Source: an uncultured Chloroflexota bacterium
GTDB taxonomy: Bacteria; Chloroflexota; Dehalococcoidia; UBA2979
Assembly (NCBI GenBank): GCA_902827055.1
Contig: CADEHD010000004.1
Span: 3,949-18,229, forward strand
Length of the DNA: 14,281 nucleotides
Reading direction: 5' to 3'
The notes beneath the pieces were generated by a model. It saw only the letters and a program-made list of their open reading frames with translations, did no database searches and was not told the origin of the DNA. Of the stretch, positions 1-6,925 are shown in pieces. The position numbers and the translations under genes are program-made. Position 1 is the stretch's first letter. Each line of letters starts with the position of its first letter.

Positions 1-31
1 CGCTAGCGACTCCCGTGGCGCTCGGATCGCC

Positions 32-60
32 TTAGCAACGCTTGTCCACAGGACTAGACT
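32..60 (+). promoter_or_regulatory. Possible sigma-70-type promoter for thyX
   Basis: A TTAGCA box (32-37) and a TAGACT box (55-60) are separated by exactly 17 bases. Each matches the vegetative consensus at four of six positions. Transcription would start near position 67, about 85 bases before the preferred thyX start. The rest of the upstream region holds only a weak 6-bp inverted repeat. The call rests on box matching alone. Confidence 0.35.
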
Positions 61-152
61 GACCCCGGCACTGCTTCTTGATAGCTCTGTGCTTCTGTAG
101 CAGAGCCAGCAGTCCACTCCCCGTAGCGTCTTCCTGCACGGGTGGGGGGACG

Positions 153-1079
153 ATGCTATCCACAGAGACTCAGCAGCGAGCGCGCCAGCACCTCGAGGTC
201 CACGACTTGCCTGCAGAGCAGCCCCTCGTCGACGTGATGGGCGGCGCCGCCCGCCACGAGATCCGCGTCCACCGGCACGGGTTCGTGGCGCTGGTCGACG
301 TCATGCCTCGACTGGTGCCGGAGGGACAGACGGCCGATGCAGCCATCGTGCAGGCTGCTCGTGTCTCGTACGGGCAGGGCACGAAGCGGGTCAACGAAGA
401 CCGCGGGCTGATCCGCTACCTGATGCGCCATCGGCACACGACGCCGTTCGAGATGGTGGAGTTCAAGTTCCACATGTCGATGCCGATCTTCGTGGCGCGG
501 CAGTGGATCCGGCATCGCACGGCGAACGTCAACGAGTACTCCGGGCGCTACTCGATCATCCCGGACCACTTCTGGATGCCGACCGTCGACGAGGTGCGCA
601 AGCAGTCAGCGTCGAATCGCCAGGGGGGCGAGGAGCCCATTGGCGAGGCGAGCACCGCCGAGGCGTTCGTGGCCTACCTCGAACGCGCCGTGTCGCTCTA
701 TCCGGAGTACGAGCAGCTCCTCGAGCAGGGCGTGTCGCGCGAGCTGGCGCGTGTGGGACTGCCGATCAACGCGTTCACCCAGTGGTACTGGAAGTGCGAC
801 CTCCACAACATCCTGCACTTCCTGGAGCTCCGCCTCGACGCCCACGCGCAGCGCGAGATCCGCGAGTACGCCGAGGCGATGTACGCGCTCATGGAGCCGA
901 TTGTCCCGGTGGCCATGGAGGCCTTCCGCGACTACCGCCTGGAGGGGGTCACGCTGACGCGCCTGGAGGTGGACGCGCTCCGCGCCAAGCTGCGTGGCGA
1001 CCTTGCCGAGCTGGCGACGAACAACAGCCGCGAGCGCGAGGAGTGGGCCGACAAGCGCAGGCGCCTCGGACTCGATTGA
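153..1079 (+). CDS. thyX: Flavin-dependent thymidylate synthase ThyX
   Basis: ThyX makes dTMP from dUMP in the cytoplasm, using methylene-tetrahydrofolate as carbon donor and FAD/NADPH for reduction, and replaces ThyA. The family signature RHR-x7-S-x-R-Y is intact at residues 120-133 (RHRTANVNEYSGRY). The surrounding segment, QWIRHR and the later SRELARVGLP and WKCDLHNILHFLELR blocks, is also typical of the family. I chose the ATG at 153 because a run of Gs ending in GGGGGA lies just upstream. An in-frame ATG at 78 would add 25 residues that look unlike any ThyX. Length from 153 is 308 aa, a little longer than compact ThyX proteins because of an N-terminal lead of about 50 residues and an Arg/Glu-rich C-terminal tail. 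The gene stands alone and converges on the CoA-transferase gene. A dUTPase, which supplies dUMP, lies about 7 kb away on the same strand. Confidence 0.96.
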   Translation: MLSTETQQRARQHLEVHDLPAEQPLVDVMGGAARHEIRVHRHGFVALVDVMPRLVPEGQTADAAIVQAARVSYGQGTKRVNEDRGLIRYLMRHRHTTPFEMVEFKFHMSMPIFVARQWIRHRTANVNEYSGRYSIIPDHFWMPTVDEVRKQSASNRQGGEEPIGEASTAEAFVAYLERAVSLYPEYEQLLEQGVSRELARVGLPINAFTQWYWKCDLHNILHFLELRLDAHAQREIREYAEAMYALMEPIVPVAMEAFRDYRLEGVTLTRLEVDALRAKLRGDLAELATNNSREREEWADKRRRLGLD

Positions 1080-1133
1080 GGCCGGGGCGCCCTCGCCTCG
1101 GGATCGCGTGATGGCGCGTCGCGCGGACGGCGA

Positions 1134-2477
1134 CTAGGCGTTGACTGCGGGCTTCACCATCGAGGGGTAGAAGATCGTTTGCGCGGCCTTGCGCAGGTCG
1201 CCGCGGTGATTCGGGTGCGCGATGGCGATCAGGTTGTCGGCGCGCTGGCGCTGGCTCCGCCCGCCGAGGCGGGCGATGCCGTACTCGGTGACCACGAAGT
1301 CGGCGAACGTCCTGGGCACCGTGACGAACGTGCCATCCGTGGCGTAGGGCAGAATGCGCGTGATCGTGCCACCGGTCGCCGTCGAGGGCAGCACTGTGAT
1401 CGCCTTGCCTCGCCTGGAGAGTGCGGCAGCGATGTGGAACTCGGTCTGGCCGCCGGTGCCGTTGTAGATCGAGGTACCGATCGACTCGGCGTAGATCTGC
1501 CCGGTGAGGTCGACCTGGAACGCGTTGTTGATCGACGTGAACTGGTCGTGGCGCGCGACGTTGAGGATGTGGTTCACCGAGGAGACGCGGCGCGCCTCCA
1601 TCGGCGGGTTGTTGTGCAGCCACTCCCAGTGCTCGGGCGAGCGTCCGTTGACCGAGGCCGTGACGTGGAGTCCGACGTCGTAGGTCTTGCGAGAGCTGTT
1701 GAAGACGCCCTCCATCATCAGCTGGACGACGCCGGGCGGCGTGATCTCGGAGTGCCACCCGAGGTCCTTCTTGCCGGCGAACGCGCCGGCCTCCGGGAGG
1801 TGCGTCGCGGTGCGCCCCGCCCCGATCTGGCAGGTGTCGCCGTCCTGGATGATCTCGTTGACGAAGCCCGCGACGATCTCGACCTCCTTGGTCGAGACGC
1901 GCTCGGCGAGGGGGAGGCTGTCCAGGGCGGAGTCGATGATGCCCGTGACCTGCGAGACGTGGATGCGCTCGCCGGGTACGTTCGGGAGGAACGGGCAGAT
2001 CTCGACGATGGACACCCGCGAGCGCTCGATCCAGTCGAGCTTGTGCCAGGCGAGGCCGCCGGTGCCCATGTACCCGTTCTCGTCCGGAGGGGTCACCGAG
2101 CAGTGGAAGTAGTCCGCGGGCTCGCGCGACTCGGCGTCACGATCCCAGACGTTGATCATGTTCGAGAAGAGGCCCGGGTACCAGTCGGCGCGATTCCCGG
2201 TGAGCGCCTGGCGCGCTGTGGCGCCGGCGAACACCTCCGAGGAGAGGTCGAAGCCCAGCTCGGCGTACTCGTCGTTGAACCACTCCTGGGAGGGGCTGGG
2301 AGAGCAGGCGATGATCTTCACCTGCATCCCGAGTTCGACGACGCGGTTGAAGAGCGCGGGGAGCAGGCTCCGCGCGTCCGCACCGATCCCGGAGCGCAGC
2401 ACGTCCCCTGCCCGCAGGAGCGAAGCGGCCTGCTCGTAGGTCATCTGCTTCGACTTGAACTCGTCCTGCCACGCCAC
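1134..2477 (-). CDS. Acetyl-CoA hydrolase/CoA-transferase family protein (4-hydroxybutyrate CoA-transferase-like)
   Basis: This is a cytoplasmic enzyme that moves CoA between carboxylic acids, or hydrolyses acyl-CoA, via a glutamyl-CoA intermediate. It has the two-domain family layout. The N-terminal half contains DGDTCQIGAGRTA (about 212-224). The likely catalytic glutamate is E244 in LGWHSEITPPG, matching the LGxHxEM motif of 4-hydroxybutyrate CoA-transferases. The C-terminal half has GGQTEFHIAAALSRRGKAI (342-360), LPSTATGG and the closing VTEYGIARLGGRS block (396-408). The start is GTG at 2477, with GGAGG 7 bases upstream. A longer open frame to 2600 has no such site and would run through a 14-bp hairpin. 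The length, 447 aa, is normal for this family. The gene is downstream of the MFS exporter on the same strand but 184 bases away with a hairpin between, so it is probably a separate unit. A weak -10-like TATCAT lies at 2516-2521. The true substrate (acetate, succinate, 4-hydroxybutyrate or other) cannot be read from sequence. Confidence 0.9.
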   Translation of the reverse strand: MAWQDEFKSKQMTYEQAASLLRAGDVLRSGIGADARSLLPALFNRVVELGMQVKIIACSPSPSQEWFNDEYAELGFDLSSEVFAGATARQALTGNRADWYPGLFSNMINVWDRDAESREPADYFHCSVTPPDENGYMGTGGLAWHKLDWIERSRVSIVEICPFLPNVPGERIHVSQVTGIIDSALDSLPLAERVSTKEVEIVAGFVNEIIQDGDTCQIGAGRTATHLPEAGAFAGKKDLGWHSEITPPGVVQLMMEGVFNSSRKTYDVGLHVTASVNGRSPEHWEWLHNNPPMEARRVSSVNHILNVARHDQFTSINNAFQVDLTGQIYAESIGTSIYNGTGGQTEFHIAAALSRRGKAITVLPSTATGGTITRILPYATDGTFVTVPRTFADFVVTEYGIARLGGRSQRQRADNLIAIAHPNHRGDLRKAAQTIFYPSMVKPAVNA

Positions 2478-2536
2478 TGAGGTACCTCCGCTGCACCCGG
2501 TCATCGAGTTCGCGCATGATAACCGAGAGCGCGAAC

Positions 2537-2570
2537 GTCGCGCGGCTCGTCGGGCCACGAGCCGCGCGAC
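2537..2570 (-). terminator. Perfect 14-bp GC-rich hairpin between the MFS and CoA-transferase genes
   Basis: Arms 2537-2550 and 2557-2570 are exact reverse complements with a 6-base loop (CGGGCC). It lies about 90 bases beyond the stop of the MFS exporter and 60 bases before the GTG of the CoA-transferase gene, both on the minus strand. No clear T-run follows on that strand, so it may act as a weak terminator or attenuator, or be an operator-like palindrome. The symmetry is certain; the role is inferred. Confidence 0.5.
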
Positions 2571-2661
2571 GGGACGCGCGACATCCTGACCCCGAGGCAA
2601 GGGCGGAACACGGGGGCCGGGCGAGCCGCAGGCTCAGCGGGCTTTGGCGCGCCTGCCGGTC

Positions 2662-4740
2662 TCAGCGCCCGGAGCGGCCTCCGCGGCGCAGGAGCAACGA
2701 CAGCAGCGAGAGCAGACTCGAACCCAGGCCAGCCGTCAGCGCCGCGATGAGCATCGGGCGCGAGGTCTCGTCCGGGGTGCGCCGGGTCGAGGGCACCACG
2801 ACGCGCTCGATCGGGGCGGGACGGAAGGAGCCCACGGCGCCGCCAGCACTCGAGGTGCCGCCCGCGAACGCGCCGAGCCATCCCCCGTCCCCGGCCTCGA
2901 CGGGCCCGCGGCCCGAGATCGCGCGCAGGGTGGCGGGGGTGTCGAGGCCGTACGTGCGCCGCGCACCCGGCGGCGTCACCGACGCACCGCGGCGCGACAC
3001 CAGTCCGTACGCCCCCGCACCGGGGAACGCGATCGGCTCGCCCGCGCCGATGGCGCCGCCTGCCCCGGGCATCGCCTCGGCGTCGGTGGCGGGCGAGGTG
3101 TCGCGCGACGCGGCGGATGGCATCGATGGGGTGTGGGCCTCGTTGCGGCCGCGCATGTAGTCGGGCGGCGAGGCCGCCGCACTCGCGGGACTGCCGAGGT
3201 AGTCACGACGCGGCATCCGCCGTCGGGCGGCCGGGACGCCAGCCACCTGGCCCGAGTCCCCCGCCCGCAGCGCGGCCGTCGCCGTGCGTGGCATCACCGG
3301 AAGGCCCGACAGGGCGGGCACTCCCGGGGCCGGAGACGAACCAGCGCCGGGTGCCTCGACGGGGGCGGGTGCAGTCGGAGCGGTGGGGGCGGGCGGAGCC
3401 GCCGCCGCCCCAGCACCCCCTCGGAAGCCGGGGTGCCCACCGGCATCGGAGGGGTTGGTGCGCCGGAAGGTGTACCGCGGCGCGAGCACGATCGTGAGGG
3501 CGATGAAGGCCGTGATCACCGCGCCCAGGACGATGAACGTCGTGGTGGCTGAGATCTGGTCGGCGACGATGCCCATCGGGGCGGACATGAGCGGGAACAG
3601 GCTGAAGGTCAGCATGTAGACGCTCATGACGCGCCCGTAGAACTCGGGACGCGTCTCCGCCATGACCATCGTGTTGTTGAGGGTCTGGTAGGTCGTCGAG
3701 AAGAGCCCGAGGAGGAGCAGCGCGACGAGGGAGCCCGGGAACCCGGCGAACATCGCGCCGAGTCCCAGCGCGGCCAGGGAAAGGCCATACCCCAGCCCCA
3801 TCACCGCCTGGAGCAGCGGCTTCCTCGAGAAGCTCGTGAGGCTGGCGACGGCGACCGACCCGACGACGGCGCCGATGCCGGTGATCGTGAACATGAAGCC
3901 GTACTCGCGGGACCCGAGGCCGAGCTCGTCGCGGAAGCCCGGGAGGAGCGTCATGTACGGCATGCCGAGCAGCGTCGGGATGAACGCCATGAGCATCAGC
4001 AGCATCATCGTGCGGGAGCTCGCGATGTAGCGCAGCCCGATGCCGATCTCCTGGAAGATGCCCTTCCTCGCTGCCGCGCCCTGGAGGTGCGCGCGGCTCT
4101 TGGGGAGGAGCAGCGTGAGGCCCACGACCACCAGCAGCATGATCGACTGGGTGTAGTACGCGGACTCGATGCCCCAGACGCCGATCATGATGCCGGCGGC
4201 GGCAGGGGCGACCACCCTCGTGGCGTTCATGCCGACGTTGTTGAGCGCGATCGCGTTCATCAGCGAGGGCTGCGGCACCAGCTCCGCCACGAAGGCCTGG
4301 CGCGCGGGCATGTTGAACGCGAAGAGCGTTCCCTGCGCCAGCCCGAGGATGAACAGCCAGAGGATCGAGATCTGGTCGGTCGTGATCAGGATCGCGTTGA
4401 ACAGGGACAGCAGCCCCGTGCCCAGCTGCGAGATCAGGATGATGTTGCGCTTGTCGACGCGGTCCGCCACGGCGCCGCCCACGAGCGAGAACGCCAGCTG
4501 GGGGAGCCCCCAGGCGACCATCGTGATGCCGACAGCCGTGTTGTTGCCCGCGAGCTCGAACGCGAGCAGGCCGCGCGCGACCATCTGCATCTGCATGCCC
4601 ATGAACGAGAAGAGCTGCGAGATCCAGAGGATCCGGTACTCGCTGTACTTGAGCGACTCGAATGCCTGCAGCAGCGACGGCTTACGCTGCGCGCCTGCGG
4701 GGCCTCGGCCAGCGCCGGGCCCGCCGCCCTGGAAACCCAT
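2662..4740 (-). CDS. MFS exporter (EntS/MFS_3-like) with a long low-complexity C-terminal extension
   Basis: This is an integral membrane secondary transporter, likely a drug/proton or siderophore exporter of the EntS-like MFS_3 group; the substrate is unknown. Residues about 30-420 form a 12-helix MFS domain, starting with FESLKYSEYRILWISQLFSF and carrying motif A as GGAVADRVDKR (88-98). After helix 12 (about 402-420) and a basic RYTFRR stop, the protein continues for about 260 residues rich in Ala, Pro, Gly and Ser. It ends with a hydrophobic segment at about 664-684 followed by RRGGRSGR. The usual length is about 400-430 aa, so the tail is a real addition in one open frame. The first 20 residues are Gly-rich. 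ATG 4740 has GGAGG four bases upstream. The gene diverges from the 103-aa unknown gene. The MFS call is firm; export direction is inferred from similarity to EntS-type proteins. Confidence 0.9.
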   Translation of the reverse strand: MGFQGGGPGAGRGPAGAQRKPSLLQAFESLKYSEYRILWISQLFSFMGMQMQMVARGLLAFELAGNNTAVGITMVAWGLPQLAFSLVGGAVADRVDKRNIILISQLGTGLLSLFNAILITTDQISILWLFILGLAQGTLFAFNMPARQAFVAELVPQPSLMNAIALNNVGMNATRVVAPAAAGIMIGVWGIESAYYTQSIMLLVVVGLTLLLPKSRAHLQGAAARKGIFQEIGIGLRYIASSRTMMLLMLMAFIPTLLGMPYMTLLPGFRDELGLGSREYGFMFTITGIGAVVGSVAVASLTSFSRKPLLQAVMGLGYGLSLAALGLGAMFAGFPGSLVALLLLGLFSTTYQTLNNTMVMAETRPEFYGRVMSVYMLTFSLFPLMSAPMGIVADQISATTTFIVLGAVITAFIALTIVLAPRYTFRRTNPSDAGGHPGFRGGAGAAAAPPAPTAPTAPAPVEAPGAGSSPAPGVPALSGLPVMPRTATAALRAGDSGQVAGVPAARRRMPRRDYLGSPASAAASPPDYMRGRNEAHTPSMPSAASRDTSPATDAEAMPGAGGAIGAGEPIAFPGAGAYGLVSRRGASVTPPGARRTYGLDTPATLRAISGRGPVEAGDGGWLGAFAGGTSSAGGAVGSFRPAPIERVVVPSTRRTPDETSRPMLIAALTAGLGSSLLSLLSLLLRRGGRSGR

Positions 4741-4795
4741 ACTGCCTCCGTGCCCGAGGGGCGCAGTCGAACGAAACCGGGGAACAAGTGATCAC

Positions 4796-4825
4796 AGGTT
4801 AGGGAGCGAAAAACCCTTCCGTCAA
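4796..4825 (-). promoter_or_regulatory. Possible promoter for the MFS exporter gene
   Basis: Reading the minus strand, TTGACG (4825-4820) is followed after 18 bases by TAACCT (4801-4796). The -35 box is good (five of six) and the -10 box weak (three of six). The transcript would begin about 50 bases before the ATG at 4740. A short palindrome, GTGATCAC (4788-4795), lies next to the -10 box. Confidence 0.35.
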
Positions 4826-4881
4826 CGTCAGAGTTTGCCCGACGGCGAATCCGTACGAGGTCGCGCGCCTGGTCGCGCGCG

Positions 4882-4911
4882 TTGTCGAGCGCCGCGCGGG
4901 CTCGGTAGCAT
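4882..4911 (+). promoter_or_regulatory. Possible promoter for the 103-aa unknown gene
   Basis: TTGTCG (4882-4887) and TAGCAT (4906-4911) are 18 bases apart, each with four of six consensus matches. Transcription from here would begin near 4918. That excludes the in-frame ATG at 4910, which lies inside the -10 box, and supports the start at 4934. Confidence 0.35.
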
Positions 4912-4933
4912 GTGCGGGCGGAACGGAGCGGAC

Positions 4934-5245
4934 ATGAACCTCGATGAAGCCACGCTGAAGGAATGCGCCGACTGGGTGGCAGAGCAGGTCAGCGAGGAGC
5001 TCGGCGGGTTCGTGTCGTCGGAGCTCGTGGACCTGGTCATCGAGCTCGACCTGGTGGTCCGCAGCGAGCTCAACGACCCGCGGATGGACCACAAGGCGAT
5101 GGCCAGCGCGCTGATGCCACGCCTCGAGGAGGCGGGGGCGCCGGTGAAGCCCGGTGCGGTCACCCAGCCACTTGTCGAAGAGATCCTGTACTGGCTGGAC
5201 GAGGCGCTGGCGATGGCCGGGCACGTCCGCGAGGTGCGTCGCTAG
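4934..5245 (+). CDS. Small acidic protein of unknown function (103 aa)
   Basis: I do not recognise the family. The predicted protein is soluble and acidic, with no signal peptide, membrane span or metal motif. It reads as four or five helices: residues 4-40 are a Glu/Asp-rich amphipathic stretch (ATLKECADWVAEQVSEEL), and a second helical block (78-97, QPLVEEILYWLDEALAMAGH) follows a Pro/Gly break. It has a single cysteine (C11). ATG 4934 has GGAG five bases upstream. A longer frame upstream is antisense to the MFS gene and not real. The gene diverges from the exporter and converges on nfo. The good ribosome binding site, the candidate promoter and the protein-like composition argue for a real gene, but no function can be assigned. 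Confidence 0.7.
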   Translation: MNLDEATLKECADWVAEQVSEELGGFVSSELVDLVIELDLVVRSELNDPRMDHKAMASALMPRLEEAGAPVKPGAVTQPLVEEILYWLDEALAMAGHVREVRR

Positions 5246-5278
5246 CCGCGCACCCGCTGCTCCCGCCGCCCCCGCCGC

Positions 5279-5299
5279 GCATCGGGCATCGGGCATCGG
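5279..5299. repeat. Tandem repeat, three copies of a 7-base unit
   Basis: The unit GCATCGG is repeated exactly three times in the short gap between two convergent genes, the 103-aa unknown and nfo. It is noncoding and too short to suggest a function; replication slippage explains it adequately. Confidence 0.6.
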
Positions 5300-5316
5300 C
5301 CTCTGGGGAGCCGCGG

Positions 5317-6195
5317 CTAGCCCGCCGCCTCCACCTCGTCGCGAATCGCCTTCATGCGGCGGACGTTCTCGAGGTCGGGTCCGTCGTTGTCGAAGCCGGG
5401 CACCTCGAGCAGCATCGTGTTCGCGGGGATCTCGGGTACGCGCGCGATCGCGTCGAGCCAGACCCGGAAGCCCTCGGTGCCGATGCGCCCCTCGCCGATG
5501 TTCTCGTGGCGGTCGCGCTGGTCGCCCAGCCCCTGTTTGGAATCGTTGAGGTGCCACACCGCGAGGTGCTGCAGGCCGACCTCGCGATCGAACTCCTGGA
5601 GCATCTCCTGCACCCCGACCGGGTCGGCCAGGTTGTAGCCGCCTGCGAAGGCGTGGCACGTGTCCACGCAGACCTGGAGTCGCGGCTGCCCGACGGCGCG
5701 CAGGATCGTGCCCAGCTCGAGGAAGTCACGACCGATGGTCCCGCCGTGACCCGCCGCGTTCTCGAGGGCGAGCACGGCAGCCCCGGGGGCCTCGGCGAAG
5801 ATCCGCTCGATCGCGCCGACCACCTGCGGCAGACTCGCCTCCAGGCCCGCGCCCTTATGTGAACCCGTGTGGAGCACGACCCCGCTCGCGCCGGCCCGAT
5901 CCGCAACCGTCAGCGCGTTGACCACCGCCGCAATCGACTTGTCGAGCTGCTCCGGGACCTCCGTGGCGAGGTTGACCAGGTAGATGCAGTGCAGCCACAC
6001 CTCGCCGAGGCCGGCTGCCGTGCGCGCCTCGGTGAAGCGGCTGTAGGCCTCGGGCGTGTGGTTGGTGGGGCGCCAGTTCTGGGGCGCCGAGGGGAAGATC
6101 TGCAGCGCCTCCGCCTCGATGGCCACACCGCGCTCCACAGCCTTCCAGAGGCCGCCGGAGGAGGACACGTGGGCACCGACGTGGATGTGCTTCAC
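5317..6195 (-). CDS. nfo: Endonuclease IV (AP endonuclease)
   Basis: Nfo cleaves DNA 5' of abasic sites in base-excision repair, using a trinuclear zinc centre in a TIM barrel. The three family signatures are present in order: LALENAAGHGGTIG, then VCVDTCHAFAGGYNL, then HLNDSKQGLGDQRDRHENIGEG, which supply the metal-binding Glu, Asp and His residues. The N-terminus HVGAHVSSSGGLWKAV is also typical. I prefer GTG 6195, giving 292 aa, because GGAGG lies seven bases upstream and the protein then begins VKHIHVGAHVS as family members do. The ATG at 6213 would add six residues, with the GGAGG inside the gene. The gene converges on the 103-aa unknown and diverges from the receiver-like gene. All active-site motifs appear intact. 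Confidence 0.95.
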   Translation of the reverse strand: MKHIHVGAHVSSSGGLWKAVERGVAIEAEALQIFPSAPQNWRPTNHTPEAYSRFTEARTAAGLGEVWLHCIYLVNLATEVPEQLDKSIAAVVNALTVADRAGASGVVLHTGSHKGAGLEASLPQVVGAIERIFAEAPGAAVLALENAAGHGGTIGRDFLELGTILRAVGQPRLQVCVDTCHAFAGGYNLADPVGVQEMLQEFDREVGLQHLAVWHLNDSKQGLGDQRDRHENIGEGRIGTEGFRVWLDAIARVPEIPANTMLLEVPGFDNDGPDLENVRRMKAIRDEVEAAG

Positions 6196-6344
6196 CAGCG
6201 GGCCTCCGGCCATCCCTGCGCAGTCGTTCGCCCACGGTGGTACGACGCCGTACCGCGGCCCGCCGCTCGACTCCTCCGCGGGGGCCGGGCGAAATCGTAG
6301 GCGTCCCGTCTGAGTGCGGGCATTCCCCTACGGGATCCTCCCAC

Positions 6345-6386
6345 GTCCGCCGATAACTGCCATAGAGCGTTGCAGAAACGGCGGAC
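6345..6386 (+). promoter_or_regulatory. Nested hairpin just upstream of the receiver-like gene
   Basis: GTCCGCC (6345-6351) pairs with GGCGGAC (6380-6386). Inside it CTGC (6357-6360) pairs with GCAG (6372-6375), with near-equal internal loops. The right arm ends three bases before the GTG start at 6390 and contains the only purine-rich stretch that could act as a ribosome binding site. Pairing could therefore mask translation initiation if the region is transcribed. The pairing is read directly; the regulatory role is a guess. Confidence 0.3.
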
Positions 6387-6389
6387 GGC

Positions 6390-6770
6390 GTGCGCGACCT
6401 TTACCCCCCGGTACCGATGAGCGGGTACGGCAGCGCCCTGGTGACGCTCGACGACGAGCGCGCGATGTTCGCCACCACGCTCGTCATGCAGGAGATGGGC
6501 CTCACCGTCGACCTCGCCTCGGACATGGAATCGGCGCTGCAGTGGATCGAGGCGGCCGACTACGCAGTCCTCGTGTGCTCCGGTCGGAGCGACACCCCCG
6601 TGCTCAACTTCGCCAGACGCGTGCGATACCTCGCGCGGGACACTCGCCTGTTCGTGTTCGCGGAGCGTGGATTCGACGCCGCGGGCCTCGATGAGCTGGG
6701 CGCCGAAGTGCTGCGCGCGCCCGTCGACGTAAACGCCCTCGTCTCCAGGCTCTGGCCCGCGCCAGCCTGA
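6390..6770 (+). CDS. Degenerate response-regulator receiver-like protein (126 aa)
   Basis: A stand-alone domain with the size and strand/helix rhythm of a CheY-type receiver: ALVTLDDERAMFATTL (16-31), then VDLASDMESALQWIEAADYAVLVC (40-63), then RLFVFAERGFD (86-96), then GAEVLRAPVDVNALVSRL (104-121). The acidic pair D21/D22 is kept. The phospho-acceptor Asp position falls at C63, the Thr/Ser of strand 4 at A91, and the Lys before the cis-Pro at A110. If the alignment is right, it cannot be phosphorylated in the usual way and would be a pseudo-receiver. GTG 6390 is the tracked start; ATG 6417 (117 aa) has no ribosome binding site either. No histidine kinase or output domain is next to it. It is followed by the small anchored protein on the same strand after about 150 bases. 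The fold assignment is by eye and moderate. Confidence 0.6.
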   Translation: MRDLYPPVPMSGYGSALVTLDDERAMFATTLVMQEMGLTVDLASDMESALQWIEAADYAVLVCSGRSDTPVLNFARRVRYLARDTRLFVFAERGFDAAGLDELGAEVLRAPVDVNALVSRLWPAPA

Positions 6771-6925
6771 TCGCGCCCCGTATTCGGCGGACGATCTTCG
6801 AATTCGATTCACCCGTTCGTTATCCCCAACCCCCTTGCGTATACAACACCCGGTGGTACGTTCTCCCGCGTATCGCCGCGCCTCGCGGTCGAGCAGCCAG
6901 TGATGCGGAAGAGGGGATGCATCGA

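Noticed and set aside
84..106. 6-bp inverted repeat upstream of thyX
   Set aside because: The stem is short with an 11-base loop. Such repeats are common by chance and there is no link to a known riboswitch.
78..152. N-terminal extension of ThyX from ATG 78
   Set aside because: There is no ribosome binding site at 78, and the extra 25 residues are Cys/Ser-rich and unlike the family. ATG 153 has a purine-rich site.
1179..2480. A 433-codon plus-strand open frame
   Set aside because: It is antisense to the CoA-transferase. The Asp/Arg/Val/Gly-rich translation shows no domain.
4087..4791. A plus-strand open frame rich in His, Arg and Asp
   Set aside because: It is an antisense shadow of the MFS membrane helices; the complement of hydrophobic codons gives the charged look.
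6820..6925. Possible promoter around TTGCGTATACAAC before the small anchored protein gene
   Set aside because: Several alternative box pairings are possible but none gives both a good -35 and a good -10 with 16-18 spacing.
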